A stretch of DNA of 10,477 nucleotides from Euperipatoides rowelli (Eukaryota > Onychophora > Udeonychophora > Euonychophora > Peripatopsidae). Below are positions 1 through 7,069 of this stretch, piece after piece. A model generated the notes under the pieces. It ran no database searches and had not been told where the DNA came from. It saw only the letters and a program-made list of their open reading frames with translations. How positions within the stretch are numbered: the first letter of the stretch is position 1; the number at the start of each line of letters is the position of its first letter. Location: NCBI GenBank assembly GCA_003024985.2, contig PXIH01S0007104.1, one strand, 5' to 3'. Made by a program: the position numbers and the translations under genes.

Positions 1-228
1 TAATTAAACAAACATTTTTATACAAAAATACACATAAATCAATGAAGTTGAAATAGGCATTGAAAAATCATTTTAATCAAATTATATTGAATAAAAATAT
101 AAAAAATAAAATTTGCATTAGTAAATATGAAAATCCTTAAAGACTGTTGAAAATCGTACAAGTTGGCAGGTATGAGATAACCAAAAAAGAATTCAAAAAA
201 GTTAATAGAGCAATCATAAATTAATTTT
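1..228. other. AT-rich flank, probable decayed LINE 3' end
   Basis: Very AT-rich sequence with no supportable gene. The minus strand continues directly from the last recognisable LINE protein block (which ends near 229). It could hold the remaining C-terminal residues and 3' UTR of that element, but I can align nothing with confidence. No poly-A tail or target-site duplication is visible, so the true 3' boundary of the LINE is not defined. Confidence 0.4.
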
Positions 229-498
229 TTTTTCTCCTTGTTTCCAATGATTGAATTCCTAGTATTGACATGGCGGCATCATATGTGAGATATTNATTGC
301 CCAAAATTATACATAGTGCCCTCTTTTGAAAGGCCTCAAGGACAAGATTTTGTTTTTTTTAGTCAATAATGAGTACCATACAGGTACATAGTGCTCTAGT
401 GTCGATTGAATATAGGCAATTTTTAGATAATTTATTGATACACCCATTCCTTTGAGTCTGTATAGGATGAACATTCTGGAATTTGCTTTAGTTACCAT
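229..498 (-). pseudogene. LINE reverse transcriptase C-terminal domain, broken
   Basis: Two minus-strand pieces. The first (498 down to 307) reads through LYRLKGMGVS, then NYLKIAYIQSTLEHYVPVW and SLLTKK. This matches the region after the RT palm in CR1/L2-like elements, where 'RLKRAGV...IRPVLEYACPVWH..LT' is usual. It stops at 307. The second piece, in a shifted frame from about 292 to 229, reads YLTYDAAMSILGIQSLETRR, which fits the typical 'Y..AL..LGL.SLE.RRE' segment that comes next in the same family. A frameshift therefore lies around 293-340; the single ambiguous base at 295 is in this stretch. The Met at 498 is internal and is not a real start. Confidence 0.8.
295..295. other. Ambiguous base (n)
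   Basis: The only undetermined base in the window. It lies inside the C-terminal LINE relic, just before the block that reads YLTYDAAMS on the minus strand. The frame change nearby could be partly a sequence-quality effect, although other frameshifts in the element are independent of it. Confidence 0.95.
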
Positions 499-630
499 GG
501 AACTAGCCTGTCCATCTCATTTGAGATCACACTGAACCAAAATGCCCAATATGGGCTCACTATTCACCATTTAGGATATATTCAAAAGTATAGTAGGGTG
601 TAGTTTAACTTTTCTAAAGTCATGAATAAG

Positions 631-1176
631 TTATCCACGTTTAGATGGATTTAAGGGCATTTTTATTTCACTTGATTGATTGTAGATGGTGTTAACTAGC
701 TGGGTATGGTCTACATTATTATCATAGATGACTGACATCACTGTAAGATCATCGACAAATTTTAAGTGACCTTCAAAGCCCTTTGCAATCTCATCAGTAA
801 TCAAAGCAAAAATGAGACCACCAAGTAACCGACCCTTGAGGGACCCTTTTGAACACTCGAGTGATTCCATATTTTGCAATCCTGGCCTCTTCATCCATTG
901 GATCCTATTAAAAAGAAAAGACATGTACCTCAACACAATAAACTCTCCTGGTAACAAAGTGATCAATCTATTCATAAATATTGTGTGATCCAGGTTATTG
1001 TATGCCTTAGAAAGATTAGTCATAACTGTGCACACACATCTGTCCCTCATCTCAAGATTACTTATTGCTCTATCCATATGGCAAGATATTGCACAGCTGA
1101 TCTCTCCGGAACACCGCCAAATTGAAATTATCAATTTTAGGGATAAGTAGGGGTAGTACATAAATGTGCCTCTCAC
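631..1176 (-). pseudogene. LINE reverse transcriptase palm (motifs A, B, C), inactivated
   Basis: An open stretch of 181 codons carrying the RT core. Motif A is seen near residues 52-64 as TNLSKAYNNLDH, where family members have D.SKAFD..DH. The first, metal-binding Asp is Asn here (codon 1015-1017), and the second Asp of the motif is also Asn. Motif B near residues 110-123 is GSLKGRLLGGLIF, in place of the usual G.PQGSVLGPLLF. Motif C is FVDD at residues 140-143 (748-759), still intact. LNPSKRG near the end matches the 'LN..KC' element that follows. The upstream residues IWRCSGEISCAI look like the shifted frame of 'FGG.P..S' from the previous block. Loss of the motif A Asp and the flanking frameshifts mean that no polymerase activity is expected. 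The Met at 1176 is not a true start. Confidence 0.88.
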
Positions 1177-1364
1177 ATATCTTAACTATTGCAGACAACA
1201 CAGAAAATGGTATCAGCTGATTCAGGCTATTTATTGGATTAGATTTAGGAATAAGTGCCAGGAACATGTTTTTTCCATTCTTTATGATATGTATTTTTGA
1301 TTAAAGAGCGGTTTATTAATAAAGTAACAGGCTCAGTTAGTTCAACAAAAATGTATTCCAAATA
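1070..1364 (-). pseudogene. LINE reverse transcriptase N-terminal blocks, frameshifted
   Basis: Two overlapping minus-strand frames precede the palm. The first, 1364 down to a TAA at 1245-1247, reads ELTEPVTLLINRSLIKNTYH and then KEWK. This matches the 'LA.PVT.IFN.SL..G.FP..WK' segment before RT motif 1. The second, 1267 down to 1070, reads LIPKSNPINSLNQLIPFSVL, then SAIVKICERHI and LLIPKIDNF. This matches 'PIPK......RPISVL....KICER.I...L.P.I...D..QFG'. A frameshift near 1250-1267 joins the first to the second, and another near 1110-1176 leads into the palm frame. The sense order and spacing are as expected for one ancestral protein. Nothing can be translated through. Confidence 0.82.
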
Positions 1365-1731
1365 GGTATTAAATCAGGAGAATGCAGTTGCAGGATATAT
1401 CTTTCTTAGACTATTATAAACAAACACTTGTTTCTATCAGTGGTATATTAGATGTAAAATTGCTCTGATTAATTATAAAATTACAAAGAGGTTGATGAGA
1501 GTTTGCTAAATTTGGAAAATATTCCACAGACACACTATATAAGATTCCTCATTAGTTTTTCCTGGTAAAATCAATTCCTTTCTTTGGGGATTTAAATTGA
1601 GCGATTTATTTACAGCTCGATGAAATTGGGATGATCCAACTGGACTCCTATCAATCATATTTTTAAACCAATTTTGTTTTGATTTTTTTTAAATGACAAT
1701 TTTAATTTCAATATTTAATCTTTCATAATAT

Positions 1732-1878
1732 TTAAGTATTATTTTTCCAAAATACACTGTTACGTTGTTTAAATAATTTCTTAAGGTTATCATCAATCCA
1801 AATATAAGAATTACGACTAATATTATTTTTCATTAGGGGAAAACAATTCATGTATAAATCACTAATTGTTCTGTGAAA
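1732..1878 (-). pseudogene. LINE endonuclease-RT linker fragment
   Basis: A 48-codon open run without a start Met, ending at a TAA (1732-1734). It reads SDLYMNCFPLMKNN, then WIDDNLKKLFKQRNSVFW. The pattern 'Y...FP.......W.D..LK.L...RN..FW' is the usual linker between endonuclease and RT in CR1/L2-like elements. It lies between the endonuclease end and the RT blocks on the same strand, which supports one ancestral element. The stretch from 1365 to 1731 should hold the rest of the linker. Only short suggestive runs are seen there, such as RKELILPGKTNEES near 1540-1590. Confidence 0.7.
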
Positions 1879-1893
1879 CAAGTCGGCTGAGAA

Positions 1894-2440
1894 CTAAATG
1901 TCATTACTAGTGTATAATGGGGACCAATCAAATTCACCTAATATTTTCCCCATTTTGTTAATGCATTGGTTTCTTCTTGGCCTTGAAAATATTGTTTTAT
2001 TATTATTCGTAGGTTGAGCTATTTGAATAGGCTTGAAATGAATTAAATTGTGATCACTACTTGCAATTGGTGGAAGTAATATCACTTTATAACCATACAA
2101 AATGTTTGTGAAGCATTTTTCTAGTATTGCATATACCACGTAAGAACATGTATAATTTGACTGAATCTCATTGGTTTTAAAATAGATTTGGATAAATAGG
2201 GGGTTATAACTGGTAATAATCCATAATTTTAGGAGATTCAGATATCTGCACTCCATTAGTCTTCATTAATTTGATTACATTAGTCTTCATTAATTTGATT
2301 TTTCCATTTTACTTGATTGTACGATTTTCATCAGGTGACTTTGTATCAATAACTTTATTTTGGGCAGGTCTACGAGAGGCTACCCCATATAGAGCTAATC
2401 GATAAGTCCTAAAATACAAGACATAAATCTCATTACAATA
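1894..2440 (-). pseudogene. LINE endonuclease (EEP/APE-type) remnant
   Basis: The piece from 2256 to 1894 has 120 open codons. Near residues 80-92 it reads LLPPIASSDHNLIHFKP, which fits the end of APE-type retroposon endonucleases, where the SDH motif contributes the catalytic His and a conserved Asp. Downstream residues TIFSRPRRNQCINKMGKIL, then WSPLY, fit the start of the linker. Further upstream (about 2383-2310) another frame reads ASRRPAQNKVIDTK, resembling the 'VYRPP.Q...D..F' part of the same domain, and ends at a TAA (2310-2312). Between them a 24-bp tandem duplication disrupts the place where the GDFN motif would be expected. The N-terminal half of the domain is not recognised. The upper boundary is approximate. 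Confidence 0.7.
2254..2300. repeat. 24-bp tandem duplication
   Basis: Two adjacent copies of a unit that begins CATTAGTCTTCATTAATTTG, at 2254-2277 and 2278-2300. They are essentially identical over the second copy's length. The duplication sits inside the LINE endonuclease relic, which suggests local replication slippage after the element died. On the minus strand it gives the repeated peptide IKLMKTNV/IKLMKTNG. Confidence 0.9.
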
Positions 2441-2780
2441 GGCAGTGTGAAAAGTGATGGCATACTCGCTACAACAACCAGCACCCTAGAAAAAAAAAAG
2501 AAATTAACTTATAAAAAATTTAAATATATATATTTAATTTTAAAGAATAAATTTTCTTGAAAATACACCTAAAAGCAGAAGGCATATCAGATAAAACAAA
2601 GAATAAACCCAAAGCTGTAAAAATACATATAATACTTAATGCATCAGAAGAGAGCAGCTCTGTTTAGGCATTATTATTATTAATCCCTTTAGTTGGCTAT
2701 ATTGAGAAAATGTTTCAAAACTATTTTTTTCATCAGTTATGATTTTGAGCAAAAACATACCCTGAAAAAAACAATGGAGT
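2441..2780. other. AT-rich spacer, no gene recognised
   Basis: Contains short poly-A and a small TA run (near 2522-2535). The only long open frame (minus, 2636-2827) runs into the neighbouring SINE-like copy and resembles no known protein. I see nothing functional here. Confidence 0.5.
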
Positions 2781-2935
2781 ACAGCTCTGTGGTCCAGGCT
2801 GTTAAATGCCGGAGCTAGTGCCTGCAAGGAATCGGTTCAATCCTGGGCAGTCCCGGTGGGGAAAATGGCAAATTTTCTTTCGACATCAGTACGCACAGGG
2901 TTTTTCTTTCTATATCTTATGATATAGATATCTAT
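2780..2935 (+). mobile_element. tRNA-derived SINE-like copy 1
   Basis: A plus-strand tRNA-like head. The A-box-like sequence TGGTCCAGGCTG starts at 2790 and the B-box-like GGTTCAATCCT is at 2834-2844, about 44 bp later. This is the spacing of an internal RNA polymerase III promoter. The B box continues into CTGGGCAGTCCCGGTG, a stretch found almost unchanged in SINE-like copy 5 (10444-10468). The rest of a tRNA fold cannot be drawn (no matched acceptor stem), so this is a SINE rather than a tRNA gene. The body contains CAGTACGCACAGGGTTTTTC. The 3' end is uncertain. Confidence 0.7.
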
Positions 2936-2959
2936 TTTATTTATTGTAAATAAACACAA

Positions 2960-2979
2960 AAATTTCCTTCGGGAAATTT
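2960..2979. other. Perfect 8-bp hairpin with TTCG loop
   Basis: AAATTTCC, then TTCG, then GGAAATTT: a perfect 8-bp stem closed by C-G around a UUCG tetraloop, one of the most stable RNA loops known. It sits between two SINE-like copies and could be part of a SINE tail. It is not followed by a T run typical of a bacterial terminator, and the context is eukaryotic. A function is not shown. Confidence 0.75.
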
Positions 2980-2999
2980 ATTTAAGAAAAAACAATTGT

Positions 3000-3180
3000 A
3001 CCGTGCTTGTGGTCCAGTCTGTAGCAATGCACGCTGAAAGTGAGGGCGAAGACATAAGCTGAGATGTTCCAGGTTCATGTCTGAGTTGAACCAGCTTTGG
3101 AAAGGTTTTTTTTCCCCTGGCTTACAACACCTTGTCAGGGTTTTTTTAACTCAGTACGTTGGATGTCTAAGAATCGTAGT
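3000..3180 (+). mobile_element. tRNA-derived SINE-like copy 2
   Basis: Head with TGGTCCAGTCTGTAGCAATG (from 3010), very like the A-box region of copy 1 (TGGTCCAGGCTGTTAAATGC). A weaker B box, GGTTCATGTCT, is at 3072-3082. The head-to-B distance is longer than in copy 1 (about 62 bp), suggesting a small insertion or a different subfamily. The body has CTTGTCAGGGTTTTTTTAAC and CAGTACGTTGGATGTCTAAG. The motifs CAGGGTTTTT and CAGTACG occur in both bodies, which supports kinship. It is truncated or diverged at the 3' side; no target duplication is obvious. Confidence 0.65.
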
Positions 3181-3393
3181 AGTAAGGATTGATTAAAAAT
3201 AATAAGTTAAATTAAAATACACTACTATCTATTGAAATGGAGATTACCTGTTTATGACGGGTAACTTTATTTTAAAAAAACAACCGACCCATTACTTTTT
3301 CACCCAATATTGAGCACCTCGCTAAAGAAATGCAAAACATAAGTAACAATAATAAGTACCGTAATTTTAAAATAATCATTACTAAACATCAAC
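3181..3393. other. AT-rich spacer
   Basis: No open frame, repeat or motif that I can support. It lies between SINE-like copy 2 and the inverted-repeat element starting at 3398. Confidence 0.5.
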
Positions 3394-3397
3394 ATAA

Positions 3398-3768
3398 TGT
3401 TCACTTCCTCATCCCACATTCTATCAGGGCAAATACATTTATATTTCCCAGTCTTAATCCCAATGGCTAATCCACATCAATAGCCCATTATCAAAGATTA
3501 AAAAAAGAATGACTAATTTACCACCAAAGCCTAACTTTACCAATGCCCACATAATGTCATGCATACTATCTCATTAAAAGCACTAGATTACATGACGGCA
3601 GTTTACCTGCAAGAGGACAGCTACACTGCCACTTCACTATACACTGTACGATCCAATGCTGACATTTATAGGTGAGGTGGGGAGGATAAAACTCATCTTG
3701 TCGAAGCTAATATATCTAATGGACTAGTAATAATTATACTGATAGAATGTGGGGTGAGGAAGTAAACA
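3398..3768. mobile_element. Short non-autonomous DNA transposon (MITE-like), 371 bp
   Basis: Terminal inverted repeats of 30 bp: 3398-3427 (begins TGTTCACTTCCTCATCCCAC) and 3739-3768 (ends GGGGTGAGGAAGTAAACA). They match at 28 of 30 positions. The inside has no coding potential. The bases ATAATG occur at the left edge (3394-3399) and again at the right edge (3769-3774). Because TG begins the inverted repeat, the target duplication could be ATAA with ends TGTT/AACA, or the 6-bp ATAATG with slightly shorter repeats. The superfamily is not assigned. The sharp end of similarity just inside the repeats supports real transposon termini rather than a chance palindrome. Confidence 0.75.
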
Positions 3769-3774
3769 ATAATG

Positions 3775-4194
3775 GCATCCATGGCAGGATTTACATTTCT
3801 TCACTTGTACAAATATATCACATTAAAGTTCATCTACTTTTAAATATGATCAAATATACAGTATTTTTTTAGTTGGGAAGTGACAAGAAATACCTGCAAA
3901 GACAATATTAATTAGTTTCACAATTTAATTATCCTAAATAAAATTACATCGCTTAAATTGCAATGATAAAGAAAAATGTGCCTTCATGAATAACAGAAAT
4001 CCTATCGCATTAAAATAATTTATAAAATGACTACATAGAAAATAAAACAAGGAACTCAATTTCCTTTTGTGGGGAAAGAAATTCACCACACATAGTAAGA
4101 CTAATTGGATGATCGGCTATTCAATACACCATCTGATTGGATTACAATCGGATAAGAAAATGTTCAAGCGAATATTTTTTAAAAATAATAGTTG
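3775..4194. other. AT-rich spacer, no gene recognised
   Basis: No open frame above background, no tandem repeat and no inverted repeat that I can pair. I see nothing to annotate. Confidence 0.5.
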
Positions 4195-4888
4195 GCTTAC
4201 TCTATTCTTCTTCAAAGGTCAAATGTAACGTTTTTTTTATTATTTATTTTTATTATTGATTTTTAAAGATAATTACTATAAAAAAAATTCCACTAGAAAT
4301 TTTTTTTTTAAAATGCATAAAAAAAAAGTTATTTAAAGATAAAATTAAGACTATTGCTATCCTTAGTCTGAGATTACAATTTGAAGATTCCACATTTTTT
4401 TTGGGTCTGAGATTAATATGATGACAAAATAGCCTCTACAGCTGTTTTCTTTGTAATGATTTAACATATAAATAGAGGTATTTTCAATAGATCTGTATTA
4501 AAGGTCATTTTGATTTTTTTAAAAAAACAAATTGGACCATAATAGCACAAAGGATGAATTTGATTAATTATGATTTTTTACAAGTATTTAAACATTTTAG
4601 ACCATATGATATCCAGCTTTACGCTGACAAATATAGCAAATATTCTATAGTTAAGTATAGCCAGCTGTATTCATTTATAGCCTATGATGTCACAAAATAT
4701 CTCCCCTGGTGTGTAAAGTGGAAAATGTTGTTTTAAGGGTGAGGAGCTAAAGACAATTATTTTAAAAATTGAATTTTAAAATAACTTTTTTGTTTTTAAT
4801 TTTTTCCTAGTAGAAATTTTTTTAAGTAAAAATCTTTGAAAATCAATAATTAAAAAAATCCGTTATATTTGACCTTTAATTAATAAGC
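4195..4888. mobile_element. Imperfect long inverted-repeat element, ~0.7 kb
   Basis: Left arm about 4195-4345 and right arm about 4765-4888 are imperfect reverse complements. The clearest core is AAAGGTCAAATGTAACG at 4214-4230, against CGTTATATTTGACCTTT at 4861-4877 (16 of 17 match when reversed). Inside that, ATTATTGATTTTTAAAGAT pairs with ATCTTTGAAAATCAATAAT, and a CTAGAAATTTTT/AAATTTCTACTAG-type block also pairs. The central 420 bp has no recognisable protein; the small open frame at 4554-4736 looks like chance. Most likely this is an old non-autonomous DNA transposon with long terminal inverted repeats. The ends GCTTAC/TAAGC are approximate and I see no target duplication. Low complexity inflates the apparent similarity, so only the core is secure. 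Confidence 0.6.
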
Positions 4889-5666
4889 TTACATTGAAAA
4901 CTGACGTCCATAATAATTTCTAAATAAAGTTTAAAATCTTTGTAAACTTAAAAATTAACTTTTGAGATTTTCAAAAACTTTATTGAAATCTTATCTTTTG
5001 CACATTTTCTTCTTAACTTCCTGTCTTGATTTACACGCTCATCTTCTTTGAATGTATTTTTTTTTAATTTTAAATTAAAATTTATATTTCTATTGGTTAA
5101 CAAATCCAGGACTTGGCAATACGTTTTTGAAAATAAAGAAATAAACTTGATAAAATATAAATTAATTACCACTAAACAGGTTTTTTTTTTTTGCTTAAAA
5201 TATTACAACTAGCCTATGGTACTTTTTGCTGAAAACAACGTTTCATCGTCTTCCGTACTTCCTATATCATGGACTTCTGAACAATCGTATGAAAACAGCA
5301 GAAAATAATAGCGATAATATTAAAACATTTAAAATAATTGTTAATCAAGAACTTATTAACCAATTTCATTTAATTAATGAAATTCTGATAAATCCACTTT
5401 TATGTTTTTTTTGCGATGCCCATTTTAAAAATTAACATTGCTTTCTTTAACCAATCATTCACAACTTCATTCTAAATTTGAACATTTACAGTATATTGTT
5501 AACTGTGAGTCTGTGTTGAAATTGCCCACTAGAGAGTAATTTCTAAATGTTAATTATTGCAGTGTCTGGTCATTTATTTATCACTTGTATAATTACATTA
5601 TTTTTACATGTAGACAATCTATTGCTGATCACTACATATAAAAATAATGCTGGTTTAGTGTTTTAT
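4889..5666. other. AT-rich spacer, no gene recognised
   Basis: Contains a T13 run near 5180-5193 and two small open frames, 74 codons minus and 69 codons plus. They are Lys/Asn/Ile-rich or featureless and resemble nothing known to me. No domain, signal peptide or repeat supports either one. Confidence 0.5.
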
Positions 5667-5669
5667 ATA

Positions 5670-6312
5670 CAGGGTGGTCGTAAATTATCTATCTGATAAA
5701 GAAAATTCATTAAAAAAAATTATTCAAGATAGGAATCTAAACTTTTGTTTTTATTTCAAAGGTAAACTCAAAATTTTTTTTCAAAATAAATTTCCACAAG
5801 AGCTCTGGCTGTAGAGATGAATTGGTATTCAATTCATCTTTAATTTTTTTGTGTCACCATTTTGATGGTCTCTGTTATTCATATCGTAGGCCTTCCAAAT
5901 TTGCAACTTTGGTTCTGTACACATTATCCTTAACATAAGCCCACAAGAATTAGAAGTCCGGTGGTGTTATGTTAGGGGAACTGAGGGGAGCAGGGTCCAG
6001 GTCCATCACGACCGATCCATCTGTTTGGAAAGATTTAGTCGAAGAACTCACGGAAGAACCATTCTGGTGAAAAAAAGACATCAGGTTGGAGATCTTCAAG
6101 TTGGGGACAACAAATTCAGTCAACATGCCCAGGTACATGGTCATTTTGATGTCAACCATTTATTTCAACTTCCTAGTAACTGTGGTGACATGCATAAGTT
6201 AGTAAAAAAAAATTTGAGTGAATGTTTGAAATAAAAAAAAGTTTAGGTTCCTATCTTGAATAATTTTTTTAATGAATTTTCTTTATCAGATAGATAATTT
6301 ACAACCACCCTG
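5670..6312 (-). mobile_element. Tc1/mariner-type element, complete ends, internally deleted (643 bp)
   Basis: Begins CAGGGTGGTCGTAAATTATC at 5670 and ends GATAATTTACAACCACCCTG at 6312. The terminal inverted repeats are long: 5670-5760 on the left and 6225-6312 on the right. They differ by two substitutions plus a few differences confined to homopolymer runs. TA flanks both ends (5668-5669 and 6313-6314), the target duplication expected of Tc1/mariner elements. The interior holds only a decayed part of a transposase on the minus strand. At 643 bp the element is about half the length of an autonomous relative, so the DNA-binding N terminus and the first catalytic Asp are gone. It could only have moved using a transposase supplied elsewhere. 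Confidence 0.92.
5875..6159 (-). pseudogene. Mariner-like transposase fragment, several frameshifts
   Basis: The minus strand shows the second half of a DDE transposase in two alternating frames. Frame 1 reads YLGMLTEFVVPNLKI, then FFHQNGSS, where relatives have FQQDGAP (second catalytic Asp now Asn). A second frame (about 6000-6055) reads FREFFD, a stop, then IFPNRWIGRDGP, the usual segment before the third catalytic residue. Frame 1 resumes with PLSSPNITPPDF, where the family has RSPDLTP.DF; the catalytic Asp is Asn (codon 5971-5973). After a TAA at 5950-5952 the same frame continues FLWAYVKDNVYRTKVANLEG, matching FLWGY.KD.VY, and ends at 5875. No 34-residue-spaced acidic triad survives, so it is dead. 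Family placement among mariner-like elements of arthropods is from memory of these motifs. Confidence 0.85.
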
Positions 6313-6320
6313 TAATTATT

Positions 6321-6610
6321 GATGTAATATTTAAAATTATTTTGATGAAGATGTAATATTTAAAATCATTTTGATGAAGGTGTAATATTTAAAATTATTT
6401 TGATGAAGGCATATCATTTTGATGAAGGTGTAATATTTGAAATAAGTTTGATTAAGGTGTAATATTTGAATTATTTTTGATGAAGGTATAATATTTAAAA
6501 TAATTTTGATGTAATATTTAAAATAATTTGCTGATGTAATATTTAAAATCATTTTGATGAAGGTGTAATATTATATTTGAAATAATTTTGCTGAAGGTGT
6601 AATGTTAAAT
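6321..6610. repeat. 29-bp minisatellite, about 10 units
   Basis: Tandem array of a unit close to GTAATATTTAAAATNATTTT followed by GATGAAGGT. Unit starts are at 6324, 6353, 6382, 6430, 6459, 6488, 6511, 6536, 6565 and 6599. Most spacings are 29 bp. The 48-bp gap holds a partial unit, the 23- and 25-bp gaps lack the AAGGT part, and the last unit carries an insertion. The minus-strand open frame across it (repeating NFKYYTFIKMI-like peptides) is only the translation of the repeat. The array starts within 10 bp of the right end of the mariner element. Confidence 0.93.
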
Positions 6611-7069
6611 CATCTTAAAATTTTTATACAGTCATTTTCTGATATCGTTAAAAGATGTCATACTTTAAGCTGAGGTTTTAAATTTTAAAAAGTTTACAGT
6701 TTCTCATTTTAAATTTTAACAATCTAGATATTGGAAAGTGGCCAAAAAGTGTCTTTCAACAAAAAAAAAAAGACAAATTGCAAAAACCTTTGAGACAAAA
6801 TATCATGTGATAATGTAAAATGATATTTTTGAAGAAAAAAAAGGTAAGCCTTAATTAGCATACATTTTTTAAAAAAAAAACATGTTTTCTAAGCAAAAAC
6901 ACGATTTAAAATTTTTCACCCTTCTTCAGAAGTAGATCATTAAAAGTCATAATACTATGAACTCAGTTAAATTTGAACATGTTGACATTTTTTTTATTTT
7001 AAAATACAATACATCAAAATTAAAAAAAGTCAGACGTTATCTTTTACAAAAATTTCATGTTGCAAAAAC
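6611..7069. other. AT-rich spacer between two minisatellites
   Basis: Several poly-A and poly-T runs, including A11 near 6761 and A10 near 6870. No supportable open frame and no paired inverted repeat. Confidence 0.5.

Larger units (their letters stand above)
229..2440 (-). mobile_element. Degenerate CR1/L2-like non-LTR retrotransposon
   Basis: A minus-strand retroposon relic covering about 2.2 kb. Reading from high to low coordinates, the recognisable blocks are in canonical order: endonuclease (EEP/APE-type) end with an SDHNLI-type motif, a linker with WIDDNLKKLFKQRN, the N-terminal RT block with a KICER motif, RT motifs A-C including FVDD, and a C-terminal block with an RRLK-like/LEH.VPVW motif followed by YDAAMSILGIQSLETRR. 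This order and these motifs are typical of the CR1/L2 side of the non-LTR elements, where the encoded protein nicks target DNA and primes reverse transcription. The copy is dead: blocks are in different frames, stops intervene and key residues are changed. The 5' half of the endonuclease and any ORF1 are not recognised. Subfamily assignment is inferred from memory of the motifs; a member of another Jockey-group clade is possible. Confidence 0.85.

Noticed and set aside
2636-2827. Minus-strand 63-residue open frame
   Set aside because: Starts inside the SINE head on the opposite strand and has no recognisable similarity.
4554-4736. Plus-strand 60-residue open frame within the inverted-repeat element
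   Set aside because: Short, no motif, no codon bias visible; consistent with chance in AT-rich DNA.
4948-5435. Minus-strand 74-residue and plus-strand 69-residue open frames
   Set aside because: Lys/Asn/Ile-rich composition expected from AT-rich non-coding sequence; no domains, signal peptide or family resemblance.
6025-6234. Plus-strand 69-residue open frame inside the mariner element
   Set aside because: It is antisense to the recognisable transposase remnant and resembles nothing itself.
6337-6552. Minus-strand 71-residue open frame with repeated KYYTFIKMI
   Set aside because: Entirely inside the 29-bp minisatellite and explained by it.
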